From Allobosea sp. TND4EK4 (GTDB lineage Bacteria > Pseudomonadota > Alphaproteobacteria > Rhizobiales > Beijerinckiaceae), in NCBI RefSeq assembly GCF_900156025.1, contig NZ_FTMO01000006.1, positions 124,001 to 188,000 on the forward strand: a DNA stretch of 64,000 bases, read 5' to 3'. The position numbers and the translations under genes were made by a program. Below the pieces are notes generated by a model, which was not told where the DNA came from, did not search any database, and saw only the letters and a list, made by a program, of their open reading frames with translations. How positions within the stretch are numbered: position 1 is the first letter of the stretch; each line of letters starts with the position of its first letter. Positions 19,668 through 30,151 of the stretch are shown in pieces.

Positions 19668-19737
19668 GCTTCCTCCATCGGCCCGGTTCGCCGGGCACTG
19701 CTTCGGCAGAGGGTGCGCCTTCCTGGAATCATTTCAA

Positions 19738-19774
19738 ATCGTTTGTTCCGACCGAACGATAGGTACAGTCTATC
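19738..19774. promoter_or_regulatory. Overlapping LysR-type operator dyads upstream of fdsG
   Basis: Two inverted repeats that share the bases GAT. The first is ATCGTT-N11-AACGAT (19738-19743 and 19755-19760). The second is GATAG-N7-CTATC (19758-19762 and 19770-19774). Both satisfy the T-N11-A rule for LysR-family regulators. Centred about 82 and 99 bases before the fdsG start codon, they are placed like the recognition and activation sites of an LTTR-controlled promoter. Confidence 0.7.
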
Positions 19775-19845
19775 AAAAAGGCGCTGGAGGCTCATTCTGC
19801 GCCGCGGCAGAGAGGTTTGACTGCCGAAAGTTGCGCTGCATCATC

Positions 19846-19862
19846 TATTGTGCACTGCAATA
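19846..19862. promoter_or_regulatory. Third T-N11-A dyad between fdsG and the LysR gene
   Basis: TATTG-N7-CAATA, a perfect 5-bp inverted repeat with the T-N11-A layout. It lies 88 bases from the second dyad (centre to centre), between the LysR stop codon and the fdsG promoter. Confidence 0.5.
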
Positions 19863-19881
19863 TGGCTTGGATCAGTGCCTA

Positions 19882-19900
19882 CGATAGATCGCAACTATCG
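19882..19900. promoter_or_regulatory. Fourth dyad, repeating GATAG-N7-CTATC at the end of the LysR gene
   Basis: CGATAG-N7-CTATCG. Its core repeats the GATAG-N7-CTATC dyad at 19758-19774 exactly in arm sequence and spacing. The right arm overlaps the LysR stop codon (19895-19897), so binding here would sit at the 3' end of the regulator's own gene. Confidence 0.6.
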
Positions 19901-20809
19901 GATAATGGGCCGGCGCGGCAGGCCGGCATCCGTGACCGGCTTGGTCATCATCAGCAGGTTGCGCGCCAGCGGCGCGATCGGCTGCCGGTCGGCGACGATG
20001 AGCCCGATGGTGCGCTGCGCCTCCGGTTCCACGAGCTGGAGCGCGCGGGTGCCGAGCGGCACGCCGAAGAACTCCAGCAATTGCAGCGAGACGATGCTGG
20101 CGATGCCCTCGATCCCGGCATGGGACACCAGATTGAAGATCGAGTTGGTCTCGATGACCGGGCGCGGCGATGCTCCCACGGACCGGAAGATCCCGTCGAT
20201 GATCCGCCGGTTCTGCATGTCGCCGGTCAAAAGGCAGAGCTTGTGCTCGGCCGCTTCCGCCCAGGAGATGGTGTCGCGCGTGCCGAGCGGCCCGTCCTCC
20301 CGGCTCAGCAGCACATAGGATTCCTGATAGATCGGCTTCGAGATCACCCGGTCGAGCGGCTCGTTGTCGAGATAGGTCAGCCCGACATCCAGCTCGAAAT
20401 TATCGATGCCCTGCTGGATCTCCTGCGAGGTCAGCGACAGCACGGTCAGCGAGACCGTCGGATACCGCGCCGAGAACGGCGCGGTGATATGGGCGATCAT
20501 CGGCAGGGCGGTGGGAATGGCTCCCAGCCGGATGCGGCCGGACAGCCCCTCGCGCAGCTCCGCGATCGAGGACTTCATCTGGTCGGCCTCGGCGAGGATA
20601 CGCCGCGCATGGGCAAGCACCACCTCGCCTTCCTTGGTCAGGCCCTGGAAGCGGCGCCCGCGCTCAACGATCATCACGCCGAGTTCTTCCTCCAGCTGCA
20701 CGATCGCGGCCGACAGTGTCGGCTGCGAAACATGGCAGGCCTCGGCCGCGCGGCGGAAATGTTTCTCCCGCGCCAGGGCGTCGAGATAGATGAGCTGTCG
20801 GATGATCAT
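19895..20809 (-). CDS. LysR family regulator of the fds operon
   Basis: 304 residues. N-terminal winged helix-turn-helix (residues ~1-60, 'HFRRAAEACHVSQPTLSAAIVQLEEELG') and a periplasmic-binding-protein-like effector domain. The gene is directly upstream of fdsG on the same strand, 228 bases apart, an arrangement usual for FdsR-type regulators. Four T-N11-A dyads lie between the two genes. The ATG at 20809 begins MIIRQLIYL, the usual opening of LysR proteins of the OxyR-like branch. The effector is probably formate or a redox signal; this is inference. Confidence 0.9.
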   Translation of the reverse strand: MIIRQLIYLDALAREKHFRRAAEACHVSQPTLSAAIVQLEEELGVMIVERGRRFQGLTKEGEVVLAHARRILAEADQMKSSIAELREGLSGRIRLGAIPTALPMIAHITAPFSARYPTVSLTVLSLTSQEIQQGIDNFELDVGLTYLDNEPLDRVISKPIYQESYVLLSREDGPLGTRDTISWAEAAEHKLCLLTGDMQNRRIIDGIFRSVGASPRPVIETNSIFNLVSHAGIEGIASIVSLQLLEFFGVPLGTRALQLVEPEAQRTIGLIVADRQPIAPLARNLLMMTKPVTDAGLPRRPIIR

Positions 20810-20994
20810 GATGCGTCGCGCTGTCGGGCCCGCAGCATTCCCGGCGGAGCCGCCTGTGGCAAGCGGCGCCGTTGCACGGCTTCAAGCCGCCGCTTGCACC
20901 CGTGCCGAGCCCGCGCCATTGCGCCGGCGCAAGCGGCAGGCCATCTGAGCCCGAAGGCGCGGCCGCCCTTCCGGTCGTGCAGGATGGACAGGGC

Positions 20995-22032
20995 ATGGCA
21001 CAGGAACTGACCTTCGGTCTCGACACCTTCGGCGACGTCACCCACGGCGCGGACGGCAAGGCGCTGCCGCATGCGCAGGCGATCCGCGATCTCGTCGAGC
21101 AGGGCGTTCTGGCCGACCGGGTCGGCATCGACTTCATCGGCGTCGGCGAGCATCACCGCGAGGATTTCGCCGTCTCGGCGCCCGATGTCGTGCTGGCGGC
21201 CATTGCCGCGCGCACCAGCCGCATCCGTCTGGGCTCGGCGGTGACGGTACTCAGCTCCGACGACCCGATCCGCGTCTTCCACCGCTTCTCGACCGTCGAT
21301 GCGGTCTCGAACGGCCGTGCCGAAGTCATCCTCGGCCGCGGCTCCTTCACCGAGTCCTTCCCGCTCTTCGGCTTCGACCTGCGGCAATACGAGGCGCTGT
21401 TCGAGGAGAAGCTGGACCTCTTCACCGCGCTGCTGCCGCAGAAGCCGCTGACCTGGCAGGGTTCGCTGCGCCCGCCCTTGCGCGACCAGCTCGTCTATCC
21501 GCCGGTCGAGAACGGCCGGCTCACCACCTGGATCGGCGTCGGCGGCAGCCCGGAGTCGGTGGTGCGCGCGGCGCATTACGACCTGCCGATGATGCTCGCC
21601 ATCATCGGCGGCGACCCGCTGCGCTTCAAACCCTATGTCGATCTCTACCAGCGCACCTTCGAACAGCTCGGCCGGCCGCCGAAGCCGGTCGGCGTGCATT
21701 CGCCGGGCTATGTCGCGGCGAGCGACGAGCAGGCGAAGGAGGAGTTCTTTCCGGCTTTCAAGGCCAATCGCGACCGCATCGGCGCCGAGCGCGGCTGGCC
21801 GCCGATGGGCCGCGACGAGTTCGAGCGCGAGGTCGCGCGCGGCTCGCTCTATCTCGGCTCGCCCGAGACGGTGGCGCGCAAGATCGCGGCGACGGCCAAG
21901 GGGCTGGGGCTCTCGCGCTTCCAGCTCAAATACAGCGCCGGGCCTTTGGCGCATGAGCGGATGATGGACTGCATCCGGCTTTATGGCGAAGAGGTCGTGC
22001 CGCTGGTGCGTGAGATGCTGATGCCGGCGTAG
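20995..22032 (+). CDS. LLM class flavin-dependent oxidoreductase (luciferase-like monooxygenase)
   Basis: 345 residues with the bacterial luciferase-like TIM-barrel features: 'DFIGVGEHHREDF', 'LGSAVTVLSSDDPIRVFHRFSTVDAVSNGRAEVILGRGSF' in pieces (SSDDPIRV and SNGRAEVILGRG), and 'PETVARKIA' near the C-terminus. Such enzymes use FMNH2 or F420; in a Hyphomicrobiales host FMN is the expected cofactor. The substrate is unknown. The start at 20995 is preceded by GGACAGGG. It is divergent from the LysR gene, so the 185-base gap holds both promoters. Confidence 0.85.
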   Translation: MAQELTFGLDTFGDVTHGADGKALPHAQAIRDLVEQGVLADRVGIDFIGVGEHHREDFAVSAPDVVLAAIAARTSRIRLGSAVTVLSSDDPIRVFHRFSTVDAVSNGRAEVILGRGSFTESFPLFGFDLRQYEALFEEKLDLFTALLPQKPLTWQGSLRPPLRDQLVYPPVENGRLTTWIGVGGSPESVVRAAHYDLPMMLAIIGGDPLRFKPYVDLYQRTFEQLGRPPKPVGVHSPGYVAASDEQAKEEFFPAFKANRDRIGAERGWPPMGRDEFEREVARGSLYLGSPETVARKIAATAKGLGLSRFQLKYSAGPLAHERMMDCIRLYGEEVVPLVREMLMPA

Positions 22033-22057
22033 GCTCGCTCTCGCCGGCCTTCGCGCC

Positions 22058-22167
22058 GTCATCCCGGACAAGCCGCGACGCGGCGCCGATCCGGGATCCA
22101 TTCCTGAACCTCGATCGCCGGCGTTCCGGAATGGGTCCCGGGTCTCCCTCCGGTCGCCTGGAATGAC
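22058..22167. repeat. Palindromic intergenic repeat, family A copy 6
   Basis: Outer arms GTCATCCCGGA and TGGAATGAC, inner arms CCGGGATCCATTCC and GGAATGGGTCCCGG. It lies between the convergent LLM gene (+) and bkdR (-), where it may end transcripts from both sides. Confidence 0.8.
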
Positions 22168-22174
22168 CGGCGGG

Positions 22175-22672
22175 TTAAATGGGCGCCTTCAGCGGATCGA
22201 CCGAGATCGAGCGCTTCAGCGCCCGCAGGCCGAAGGTCGTGCGCGTCTGCCTCACGCCCGGAAGCCTGTAGAGCGTCTCGCGCAGGAAGCGCTCGTAATG
22301 GTCGGTGCCGCTGACCGCGACCTTGGCGAGATAGTCGTATTCGCCGGTCACGAGATAGGCCTCGATCACCTCCGGCGCGCGCACCAGCGCCTCGCCGCAC
22401 TGGTCGAGCACCTTGTCGTCATGCTTGTCGAGCGTGATCTCGACGAAGACGATGTTGGCGTAGCCGAGCGCCTTGTGATCGAGCAGCGCGACATATCTCT
22501 CGATCGCGCCCGATTCCTCCAGCCGCTTCACCCGCGTCCAGCAGGGCGAGGGCGAAAGGCCCACCTTCTCGGCCAAGGCCTGCGTCGTCAGCCGCCCATC
22601 CTCGCGCAACGCCGCCAGAATCTTGCGGTCGATCGGATCGAGGGCGGAGCCGTTCGGGGCCTTGCGGGTCAT
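22175..22672 (-). CDS. bkdR: Lrp/AsnC family regulator of the bkd operon (BkdR-like)
   Basis: 165 residues. N-terminal AsnC-type helix-turn-helix ('LDPIDRKILAALREDGRLTTQALAEKVGLSPSPCWTRVKRLEE' read in pieces: LTTQALAEKVGLSPSPCW is the HTH) and a C-terminal RAM ligand-binding domain with 'EAYLVTGEYDYL'. It is divergent from the E1alpha gene with 212 bases between, which is the standard layout for BkdR, a leucine-responsive activator of branched-chain oxoacid dehydrogenase genes. The ATG at 22672 begins MTRKAPNGS; the ribosome binding site is weak. The gap contains an AT-richer stretch with repeated GAAT/ATTC elements (22673-22695). Confidence 0.9.
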   Translation of the reverse strand: MTRKAPNGSALDPIDRKILAALREDGRLTTQALAEKVGLSPSPCWTRVKRLEESGAIERYVALLDHKALGYANIVFVEITLDKHDDKVLDQCGEALVRAPEVIEAYLVTGEYDYLAKVAVSGTDHYERFLRETLYRLPGVRQTRTTFGLRALKRSISVDPLKAPI

Positions 22673-22752
22673 CGAAGAATTATTCCGCCGATCGAGGAAT
22701 TTGCCAAAGGATTTTCTGCCCAATCGCAACCGGGCGGGCAAGTTCGGAATGA

Positions 22753-24162
<1,410 letters not shown>

Positions 24163-24191
24163 GGATGGCCTCGGCGCGCGAGCATCACGCC

Positions 24192-24275
24192 GTCATTGCG
24201 AGGAGCGCAGTGACGAAGCAATCCAGGGGGACGTCGAGCGGGCCGGCTGGATTGCTTCGCTTGGCTCGCAATGAC
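24192..24275. repeat. Palindromic repeat, family B (GTCATTGCGAG...CGCAATGAC) inside the bkd operon
   Basis: Outer arms GTCATTGCGAG and CTCGCAATGAC, inner arms GAAGCAATCCAG and CTGGATTGCTTC. It is inserted between the E1alpha stop and the E1beta start, so it lies within a transcript that must continue. The hairpin could tune the relative amounts of the two E1 subunits. Confidence 0.85.
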
Positions 24276-24289
24276 GGGGGGAGCATCTC

Positions 24290-25306
24290 ATGCTGCGCAT
24301 GACGATGATCGAGGCGATCCGCTCTGCCATGGACGTCGCCATGGACCGCGACGACGATGTCGTCGTCTTCGGCGAGGATGTCGGCTATTTCGGCGGCGTC
24401 TTCCGCTGCACCCATGGCCTGCAGCAGAAATATGGGGTCTCGCGCTGCTTCGACGCGCCGATCAGCGAGGCCGGCATCGTCGGCACGGCGATCGGCATGG
24501 CCGCCTATGGCCTCAAGCCCTGCGTCGAGATCCAGTTCGCCGACTACATGTATCCGGCCTATGACCAGATCGTCTCGGAGGCGGCGCGGCTGCGCTATCG
24601 CTCGGCCGGCGATTTCACCTGCCCGCTGGTGATCCGCATGCCGACCGGCGGCGGCATCTTCGGCGGCCAGACCCACAGCCAGAGCCCGGAAGCCCTCTTC
24701 ACCCATGTCGCGGGGCTGAAGACGATCGTTCCCTCCAACCCCTACGACGCCAAGGGCCTGCTGATTTCCGCCATCGAGGACCCGGACCCGGTGATCTTCC
24801 TCGAACCGAAGCGGCTCTATAACGGCCCCTTCGACGGGCATCACGACCGGCCGGTCACGGCCTGGTCGAAGCACGCGCTCTCCGAGGTGCCGGAAGGCCA
24901 CTACACCGTGCCTTTCGGCAAGGCGGCGACGCGGCGCGAGGGCTCGGCCGTCACCATCCTCGCCTATGGCACCATGGTGCATGTCGCACTGGCGGCGGCC
25001 GAGGACACCGGCATCGACGCCGAGGTCATCGACCTGCGTACCCTTGTCCCGCTCGACCTGGAGGCCATCGTCTCCTCGGTCGAGAAGACCGGCCGCTGCA
25101 TCGTGCTGCACGAGGCGACGCTGACCTCCGGCTTCGGCGGCGAGCTGGCCGCGCTGGTGCAGGAGCATTGCTTCTATCATCTGGAAGCGCCGGTCATGCG
25201 CGTCACCGGTTGGGACACGCCCTATCCGCATGCGCAGGAATGGGACTATTTCCCCGGCCCCGCCCGCTTGGGCCAGGCGCTGCGCGACATCGTGGAGGCC
25301 CGCTGA
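24290..25306 (+). CDS. bkdA2: Branched-chain 2-oxoacid dehydrogenase E1 beta subunit
   Basis: 338 residues. Transketolase-like pyrimidine-binding domain with '[18 protein letters not shown]', '[18 protein letters not shown]' and '[12 protein letters not shown]', then a C-terminal domain ending '[17 protein letters not shown]'. This is the E1beta half of the TPP-dependent heterotetramer. The start at 24290 is preceded by GGGGGGAG; the ATG at 24299 (MTMIEAI) is an alternative. Its stop TGA overlaps the E2 start. Confidence 0.95.
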   Translation: MLRMTMIEAIRSAMDVAMDRDDDVVVFGEDVGYFGGVFRCTHGLQQKYGVSRCFDAPISEAGIVGTAIGMAAYGLKPCVEIQFADYMYPAYDQIVSEAARLRYRSAGDFTCPLVIRMPTGGGIFGGQTHSQSPEALFTHVAGLKTIVPSNPYDAKGLLISAIEDPDPVIFLEPKRLYNGPFDGHHDRPVTAWSKHALSEVPEGHYTVPFGKAATRREGSAVTILAYGTMVHVALAAAEDTGIDAEVIDLRTLVPLDLEAIVSSVEKTGRCIVLHEATLTSGFGGELAALVQEHCFYHLEAPVMRVTGWDTPYPHAQEWDYFPGPARLGQALRDIVEAR

Positions 25307-26610
25307 TGGCCGAGCGCATCATCAAGCTGCCCGACGTCGGCGAGGGCATCGCCGAGGCCGAACTGGTCGAATGGCACGTCAAGATCGGCGACATCGTCCG
25401 CGAGGATGATCTGCTCGCCGCGGTGATGACCGACAAGGCGACAGTGGAGATCCCCGCGCCGACCGATGGCGAGGTCACCTGGATCGGCGCCGAGGTTGGC
25501 GACACGGTCCCGATCGGCTCGGTCATCGTGAAGCTGAAGGTGGCGGGCGAGGGCGGCGCGGCAGCCGAAGAGGCTGTCGATGTCGCGCCTGCCGAGAAGC
25601 CGGCTCCCGCCCCGCCCGCGCCGAAAGCCGAGCGGCCTGCGGCGCAACCGGCTCCCGCCGGGCCGGCCGCATCGGTCGCGCCGCCGAAGCCCGCCCCGGC
25701 TCGCCTCGGAGCGGTCGCCGTCCAGCGCCGAGCCGCCGGAGAAAAGCCACTCGCCTCGCCGGCCGTGCGCCTGAAGGCCCGCGAGGCCGGCGTCGACCTG
25801 CGCCAGGTCCAGGGCAGCGGCCCGGCCGGCCGCATCACCCATGAGGACATCGACGCCTTCCTGCTGCGCGGCCCCGAGCCAGCGCGCGGCGGTGGGCTGG
25901 TCGAGAAGAGCGCCGTCACCGAGGTGAAGGTGGTCGGCCTGCGCCGCCGCATCGCCGAGAAGATGGCGCTGTCGAAGTCGCGCATCCCGCACATCACCAT
26001 CGTCGAGGAGGTCGACATGACCGCGCTCGAGGAGCTGCGGGCGGCCCTCAACAGGAAGCCGACGGCGGAGCGGCCGAAGCTGACCGTGCTGCCCTTCCTG
26101 ATGCGCGCCATGGTCAAGGCGCTCGCCGAGCAGCCGGGGCTGAACGCGCTCTATGACGACGAGGCGGGTATCGTCCGTCGCCATGCCGCGATCGACATCG
26201 GCATCGCGACGCAGACGCCGTCGGGCCTGATCGTGCCGGTGGTGAAGCATGCCGAGGCGCGCGATCTCTGGGGCTGCGCGCTCGAACTCTCCCGCATCGC
26301 GGACCGCGCCCGCGACGGCACGGCGACGCGCGACGAGCTCACCGGCTCGACCATCACCATCACCTCGCTCGGCGCGATGGGCGGCATCGCGACGACGCCG
26401 GTGATCAACCATCCGGAGGTCGCCATCGTCGGCGTCAACAAGATGGCCATGCGCCCGGTCTGGGACGGCGCGACCTTCGTGCCGCGCAAGATGATGAACC
26501 TCTCCTCCAGCTTCGACCACCGCGTCGTCGACGGCTGGGACGCCGCCGTCTTCGTGCAACGGCTGAAGGAGCTGCTGGAGACCCCGGCGACGCTGTTTAT
26601 CGATGGGTGA
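25306..26610 (+). CDS. bkdB: Branched-chain 2-oxoacid dehydrogenase E2 (dihydrolipoyl acyltransferase)
   Basis: 434 residues. One N-terminal lipoyl domain with the modified Lys in '[11 protein letters not shown]' (Lys44), an Ala/Pro-rich linker (residues ~85-145), a peripheral subunit-binding domain ('[18 protein letters not shown]' and '[12 protein letters not shown]'), and the C-terminal catalytic domain with active-site '[11 protein letters not shown]'. It forms the core of the multienzyme complex. The ATG overlaps the E1beta stop (TGATG), indicating translational coupling. Confidence 0.96.
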   Translation: MAERIIKLPDVGEGIAEAELVEWHVKIGDIVREDDLLAAVMTDKATVEIPAPTDGEVTWIGAEVGDTVPIGSVIVKLKVAGEGGAAAEEAVDVAPAEKPAPAPPAPKAERPAAQPAPAGPAASVAPPKPAPARLGAVAVQRRAAGEKPLASPAVRLKAREAGVDLRQVQGSGPAGRITHEDIDAFLLRGPEPARGGGLVEKSAVTEVKVVGLRRRIAEKMALSKSRIPHITIVEEVDMTALEELRAALNRKPTAERPKLTVLPFLMRAMVKALAEQPGLNALYDDEAGIVRRHAAIDIGIATQTPSGLIVPVVKHAEARDLWGCALELSRIADRARDGTATRDELTGSTITITSLGAMGGIATTPVINHPEVAIVGVNKMAMRPVWDGATFVPRKMMNLSSSFDHRVVDGWDAAVFVQRLKELLETPATLFIDG

Positions 26611-26634
26611 TGCGGTGAAGCGCGGAAACACGAC

Positions 26635-26730
26635 GTCATCCCGGACGCAGCGCAGCGGAGATCCGGGATCCATGCCTGAGTCTCCGTCGGAAGCGCTCCG
26701 GCATGGATTCCGGGCCACGCCCGGGATGAA
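26635..26730. repeat. Palindromic intergenic repeat, family A copy 7 inside the bkd operon
   Basis: Arms GTCATCCCGGACGC and GCCCGGGATGA, inner GATCCGGGATCCATGCC and GGCATGGATTCCGG. It lies between the E2 and E3 genes, which are on the same strand, so it is an intra-operon hairpin rather than a simple terminator. Confidence 0.8.
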
Positions 26731-26778
26731 GGCGTGGTTCAGGCGAGAAATGCGCGCCTTCGATGGCGGAGACCGTTC

Positions 26779-28176
26779 ATGACCGACATCACCTGCAAGC
26801 TCCTCGTCATCGGAGCCGGGCCCGGCGGCTATGTCTGCGCCATCCGCGCCGGGCAGCTCGGCCTCGACACCGTCATCGTCGAGAGCGGCAAGCTCGGCGG
26901 CTCCTGCCTCAATGTCGGCTGCATCCCGTCCAAGGCGATGATCCATGTCGCCGAGGAGTTCGAGAAGGCCACCGAGGCGGCGGCCGGCAAGACGCCCTTC
27001 GGCCTCACCTCGGCCGAGCCGAAGCTCGACCTGAAGCAGGCCGTTGCCTGGAAGGACGGCATCGTCCAGCGCCTCAACAGCGGCGTCGGCGGCCTGCTGC
27101 GCAAGGCCAAGGTGAAGATCGTCCAGGGCCGCGCCCGCTTCCGCGACGGCAAGACGGTCGTCGTCGACACCGAGACCGGTCCGAAGACGATCCATGCCGA
27201 GGCGATCGTCATCGCCACCGGCTCTGCCCCGGTCGAGCTGCCCTTCCTGCGCTTCGGCGGCAACGTGATCTCCTCGACGGGAGCGCTTGCGCTCACCGAG
27301 GTGCCGAAGCGCCTGGTCGTGGTCGGCGGCGGCTATATCGGGCTGGAGCTGGGCACCGCCTTCGCCAAGCTTGGCGCCAAGGTCACGGTGGTGGAGGCGC
27401 AGCAGCGCATCCTGCCGCTCTACGATGCCGAACTGACCGCGCCCGTGGCCAAGCGGCTGACTGCGCTCGGCGTCGAGGTGCTGCCGGGCGCCAAGGCCCT
27501 CGGCCCGACGGCGAAGGGCGACGGCCTGCGCATCGAGACGGCCGAGGGGCGCGAGCGGGAGCTGCCGGCCGACAGGATCCTCGTCACGGTCGGCCGCAAG
27601 CCCGTCACCGAGGATCTCGGGCTCGAAAACCTCGTTCTCGACATGGAGGGCCGCTTCGTCCGCATCGGCGAGCGCTGCGAGACCGCGATGCGCGGCATCT
27701 ACGCCATCGGCGACGTCACCGGCGAGCCGATGCTGGCCCACCGCGCCATGGCTCAGGGCGAGATGGTGGCCGAGATCGTCGCGGGCTTGGCCCGCGCCTG
27801 GGACAAGCGCGCCATGCCGGCGGTCTGCTTCACCGATCCCGAGATCGTCTCGGTCGGGCTCTCGCCGGAGCAGGCGAAGCAGGCCGGCCACGATCTCAAG
27901 CTGGGCCAGTTCCCGTTCCAGGCCAATGGCCGGGCGATGACGCGCCATGGCGAGGCCGGATTCGTGCGGGTGGTGGCGGATGCGCGCAACGATCTCGTTC
28001 TGGGTATCCAGGCGGTGGGGCAGGGCGTCTCGGAACTCTCGGCGGCCTTCGGGCTCGCCATCGAGATGGGTGCGACCCTGCAGGACGTCGCCGGCACCAT
28101 CCATGCCCATCCGACGCTCGGGGAAGCCTTCCCGGAAGCGGCGATGAAGGCGCTGGGGCACGCGCTGCATATCTAG
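26779..28176 (+). CDS. lpdV: Dihydrolipoyl dehydrogenase (E3 of the branched-chain complex)
   Basis: 465 residues. FAD-binding '[19 protein letters not shown]', the redox-active disulfide in '[10 protein letters not shown]', the NAD-binding '[15 protein letters not shown]', and the C-terminal His/Glu pair in '[13 protein letters not shown]'. It reoxidises the dihydrolipoyl arm of E2 with NAD+. As the last gene of the bkd cluster it is probably the complex-specific E3. ATG at 26779 follows GGAGACC. Confidence 0.96.
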   Translation: MTDITCKLLVIGAGPGGYVCAIRAGQLGLDTVIVESGKLGGSCLNVGCIPSKAMIHVAEEFEKATEAAAGKTPFGLTSAEPKLDLKQAVAWKDGIVQRLNSGVGGLLRKAKVKIVQGRARFRDGKTVVVDTETGPKTIHAEAIVIATGSAPVELPFLRFGGNVISSTGALALTEVPKRLVVVGGGYIGLELGTAFAKLGAKVTVVEAQQRILPLYDAELTAPVAKRLTALGVEVLPGAKALGPTAKGDGLRIETAEGRERELPADRILVTVGRKPVTEDLGLENLVLDMEGRFVRIGERCETAMRGIYAIGDVTGEPMLAHRAMAQGEMVAEIVAGLARAWDKRAMPAVCFTDPEIVSVGLSPEQAKQAGHDLKLGQFPFQANGRAMTRHGEAGFVRVVADARNDLVLGIQAVGQGVSELSAAFGLAIEMGATLQDVAGTIHAHPTLGEAFPEAAMKALGHALHI

Positions 28177-28284
28177 CCGGCGCGGCGTTTCGGCGCAGCG
28201 TCACGCTGGCGCCTTGATCTGTGGCAAAGCTGGCGCGATCTCCAGCAAAGCCGCCGACCGAGGCGCAGCACCGCGAGTGAGATC

Positions 28285-28689
28285 ATGCCTGCCCAGACCG
28301 AATGGCCGACACTGTCCCCCCTCCAGACCGGCCTGCGCGGCCGCTGCCCGCGCTGCGGCCAGGGGCGGATGTTCGAGGGCTTCCTGAAGATCAAGCCGGT
28401 TTGCGAGAATTGCGGGCTCGACTACTCCTTCGCCGATCCGGCGGACGGCCCGGCCTTCTTCGTGATGATGTTCGTCTGCGTACCGGCGGTGGCTTTCCCG
28501 CTCTGGCTGGAGCTGACCTACGACCCGCCGGGCTGGGTGCATCTGGTCACGACCCTGCCGCTGATCCTGCTCACCTGCATCCCGCCGCTCCAGCCGCTCA
28601 AGGGCTGGCTGGTCGCCTCGCAATATGTCCACAAGGCCGAGGAGGGGCGCCTGGCGCCGCCCGCGCCGGAAGGCGGCGTTCAGGGCTGA
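28285..28689 (+). CDS. DUF983 family membrane protein with Cys motifs
   Basis: 134 residues. Two CxxC pairs (Cys21/Cys24 in 'GRCPRCGQGRMF' and Cys40/Cys43 in 'VCENCGLDY') form a small zinc-ribbon-like unit, followed by two membrane helices (about residues 57-77 and 82-104). This is the DUF983 family common in alphaproteobacteria; its role is unknown. It follows the bkd cluster after about 110 bases but is not known to be part of that pathway. Confidence 0.85.
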   Translation: MPAQTEWPTLSPLQTGLRGRCPRCGQGRMFEGFLKIKPVCENCGLDYSFADPADGPAFFVMMFVCVPAVAFPLWLELTYDPPGWVHLVTTLPLILLTCIPPLQPLKGWLVASQYVHKAEEGRLAPPAPEGGVQG

Positions 28690-28705
28690 CGCCCCGTCGA
28701 ACTGC

Positions 28706-28732
28706 GTCATCCCGGGGCAAGCCCGGGATGAC
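28706..28732. terminator. Perfect palindrome between convergent genes, possible bidirectional terminator
   Basis: Arms GTCATCCCGGG and CCCGGGATGAC around a 5-base loop. It belongs to the family A repeat design reduced to its outer arms. It lies between the DUF983 gene (+) and the ABC ATPase gene (-), which converge here. There is no T-tract, so termination would be by hairpin alone or with Rho. Confidence 0.5.
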
Positions 28733-28785
28733 CGTGTAATGAAGCGCCTATGGGAGGCTGCAGAAGCGCCGCACGGCGCGTCGCC

Positions 28786-29517
28786 TCAATGCGCGCCGGC
28801 GGTGACGAAGCCGCGAAGTTCCGGCGTCTGCGGGTTGGCGAACAGCTCCTTCGAGGGGCCCTGTTCCCAGATCTTGCCCTGATGCATGAAGACCGTGGTG
28901 CTGGCGACATTGCGCGCGAAGTTCATCTCGTGCGTGACCAGGATCATGGTCATGCCGCCCTGGGCGAGCTTTTCCATCACGAGCAGCACTTCGCCCGTCA
29001 GCTCCGGGTCGAGCGCCGAAGTCACCTCGTCGAACAGCATCACCTTCGGCTTCATCGCCAGCGAGCGGGCGATGGCGACACGCTGCTGCTGTCCGCCGGA
29101 GAGATTGTCGGGATAGGCGTCGAACTTGTCGGAGAGGCCGACTTGCGCCAGCACCTCCTTGGCGAGCGCCAGCGCTTCGGCTTGCGGCACGTTCTTGGTG
29201 ATGCGCGGCGAGAGCATGATGTTCTGCCCGACCGTGAGGTGCGGGAAGAGATTGTAGCTCTGGAAGACGATGCCGACATCCTTGCGCAGCTCGCGCAGAT
29301 GCTTGGGGTCCTGGTCGAGGACATGGCCGGCGACCTCGATCCGGCCGGACTGGAAGGCCTCGAGCCCGTTGATGCAGCGCAGCAGCGTCGACTTGCCCGA
29401 GCCGGAGCGGCCGATCAGCGCGATGACCTGGCCGGTCTCGACGGAGAGGGAGACGCCCTTCAGGACCTCGAGCTTGCCGTAGCTCTTGTGGACGTCGTCA
29501 ATGAGGACGGCTGGCAT
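28786..29517 (-). CDS. Polar amino acid-type ABC transporter ATPase
   Basis: 243 residues. Walker A GRSGSGKST (Lys42), signature 'LSGGQQQR', Walker B 'VMLFDEVTSALDPE' and the switch His in 'LVTHEMNFARN'. The sequence is of the GlnQ/HisP class that energises uptake of polar amino acids or related compounds. Its start overlaps the end of the preceding permease gene by 20 bases. It is the last gene of the gntR-hydroxyacid dehydrogenase-ABC operon. Confidence 0.93.
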   Translation of the reverse strand: MPAVLIDDVHKSYGKLEVLKGVSLSVETGQVIALIGRSGSGKSTLLRCINGLEAFQSGRIEVAGHVLDQDPKHLRELRKDVGIVFQSYNLFPHLTVGQNIMLSPRITKNVPQAEALALAKEVLAQVGLSDKFDAYPDNLSGGQQQRVAIARSLAMKPKVMLFDEVTSALDPELTGEVLLVMEKLAQGGMTMILVTHEMNFARNVASTTVFMHQGKIWEQGPSKELFANPQTPELRGFVTAGAH

Positions 29518-30151
29518 TCATCACCTTTTCGAGATGGCGGCTGAGCCGGGACAGCGGGAAGCAGATCGCGAAGTAGATCAGCGCGACGAGCCCGAAGACG
29601 CGGAAGGAATCGAAGGTCGCGTTGTTGACGAGCTGGCCGGCGCGCGCGAGCTCGACGAAACCGACGACCGAGACGATCGAGGTGTTCTTCACCAGCTGGA
29701 CGAGAAAGCCGACCGTCGGCGGCAGCGAGATCCGGATCGCCTGCGGCAGGATGACGTAGCGATAGGTCTGCGCCCGCGAATGCGCCAGCGAGGACGACGC
29801 CTCCCATTGCTGGAAGGGCACGGACTCGATCGAGCCGCGCCAGATCTCGGCGAGATAGGCGCTGACATAAATCGCGAGCGAGGCGGAAGCCGCCAGGAAG
29901 GGCGGCAGCTCGAAGCCGATCACCGACAGCCCGTAATAGCTCATGAACAGCACCATGAGCACGGGGATCGACTGGATCACCAGGATGTAGGTCGCGGCGA
30001 TCCGGCGCAGGATCTTGATCCGCGACAGCCGCATGATCGCGAAGACGCCGCCGATGGCCCCGCCGATCAGGAAGGCGATCGCCGTCAGCAGCAGCGTCCA
30101 GCCCGCCGCGCGGAGCAGGAAGAGGATTTCGGGCCAGCCGAACGTGGTCAT
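29498..30151 (-). CDS. Polar amino acid-type ABC transporter permease (HisM-like) 2
   Basis: 217 residues with about five membrane helices. The EAA-type coupling loop reads 'QWEASSSLAHSRAQTYRYVILPQAIRISLPP' (in pieces: EASSSLAHSRAQTYRY and ILPQAIRISLPP). Its ATG overlaps the stop codon of the upstream permease by one base (TGATG). It forms a heterodimer with the 30151-30846 product. Confidence 0.92.
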   Translation of the reverse strand: MTTFGWPEILFLLRAAGWTLLLTAIAFLIGGAIGGVFAIMRLSRIKILRRIAATYILVIQSIPVLMVLFMSYYGLSVIGFELPPFLAASASLAIYVSAYLAEIWRGSIESVPFQQWEASSSLAHSRAQTYRYVILPQAIRISLPPTVGFLVQLVKNTSIVSVVGFVELARAGQLVNNATFDSFRVFGLVALIYFAICFPLSRLSRHLEKVMNASRPH

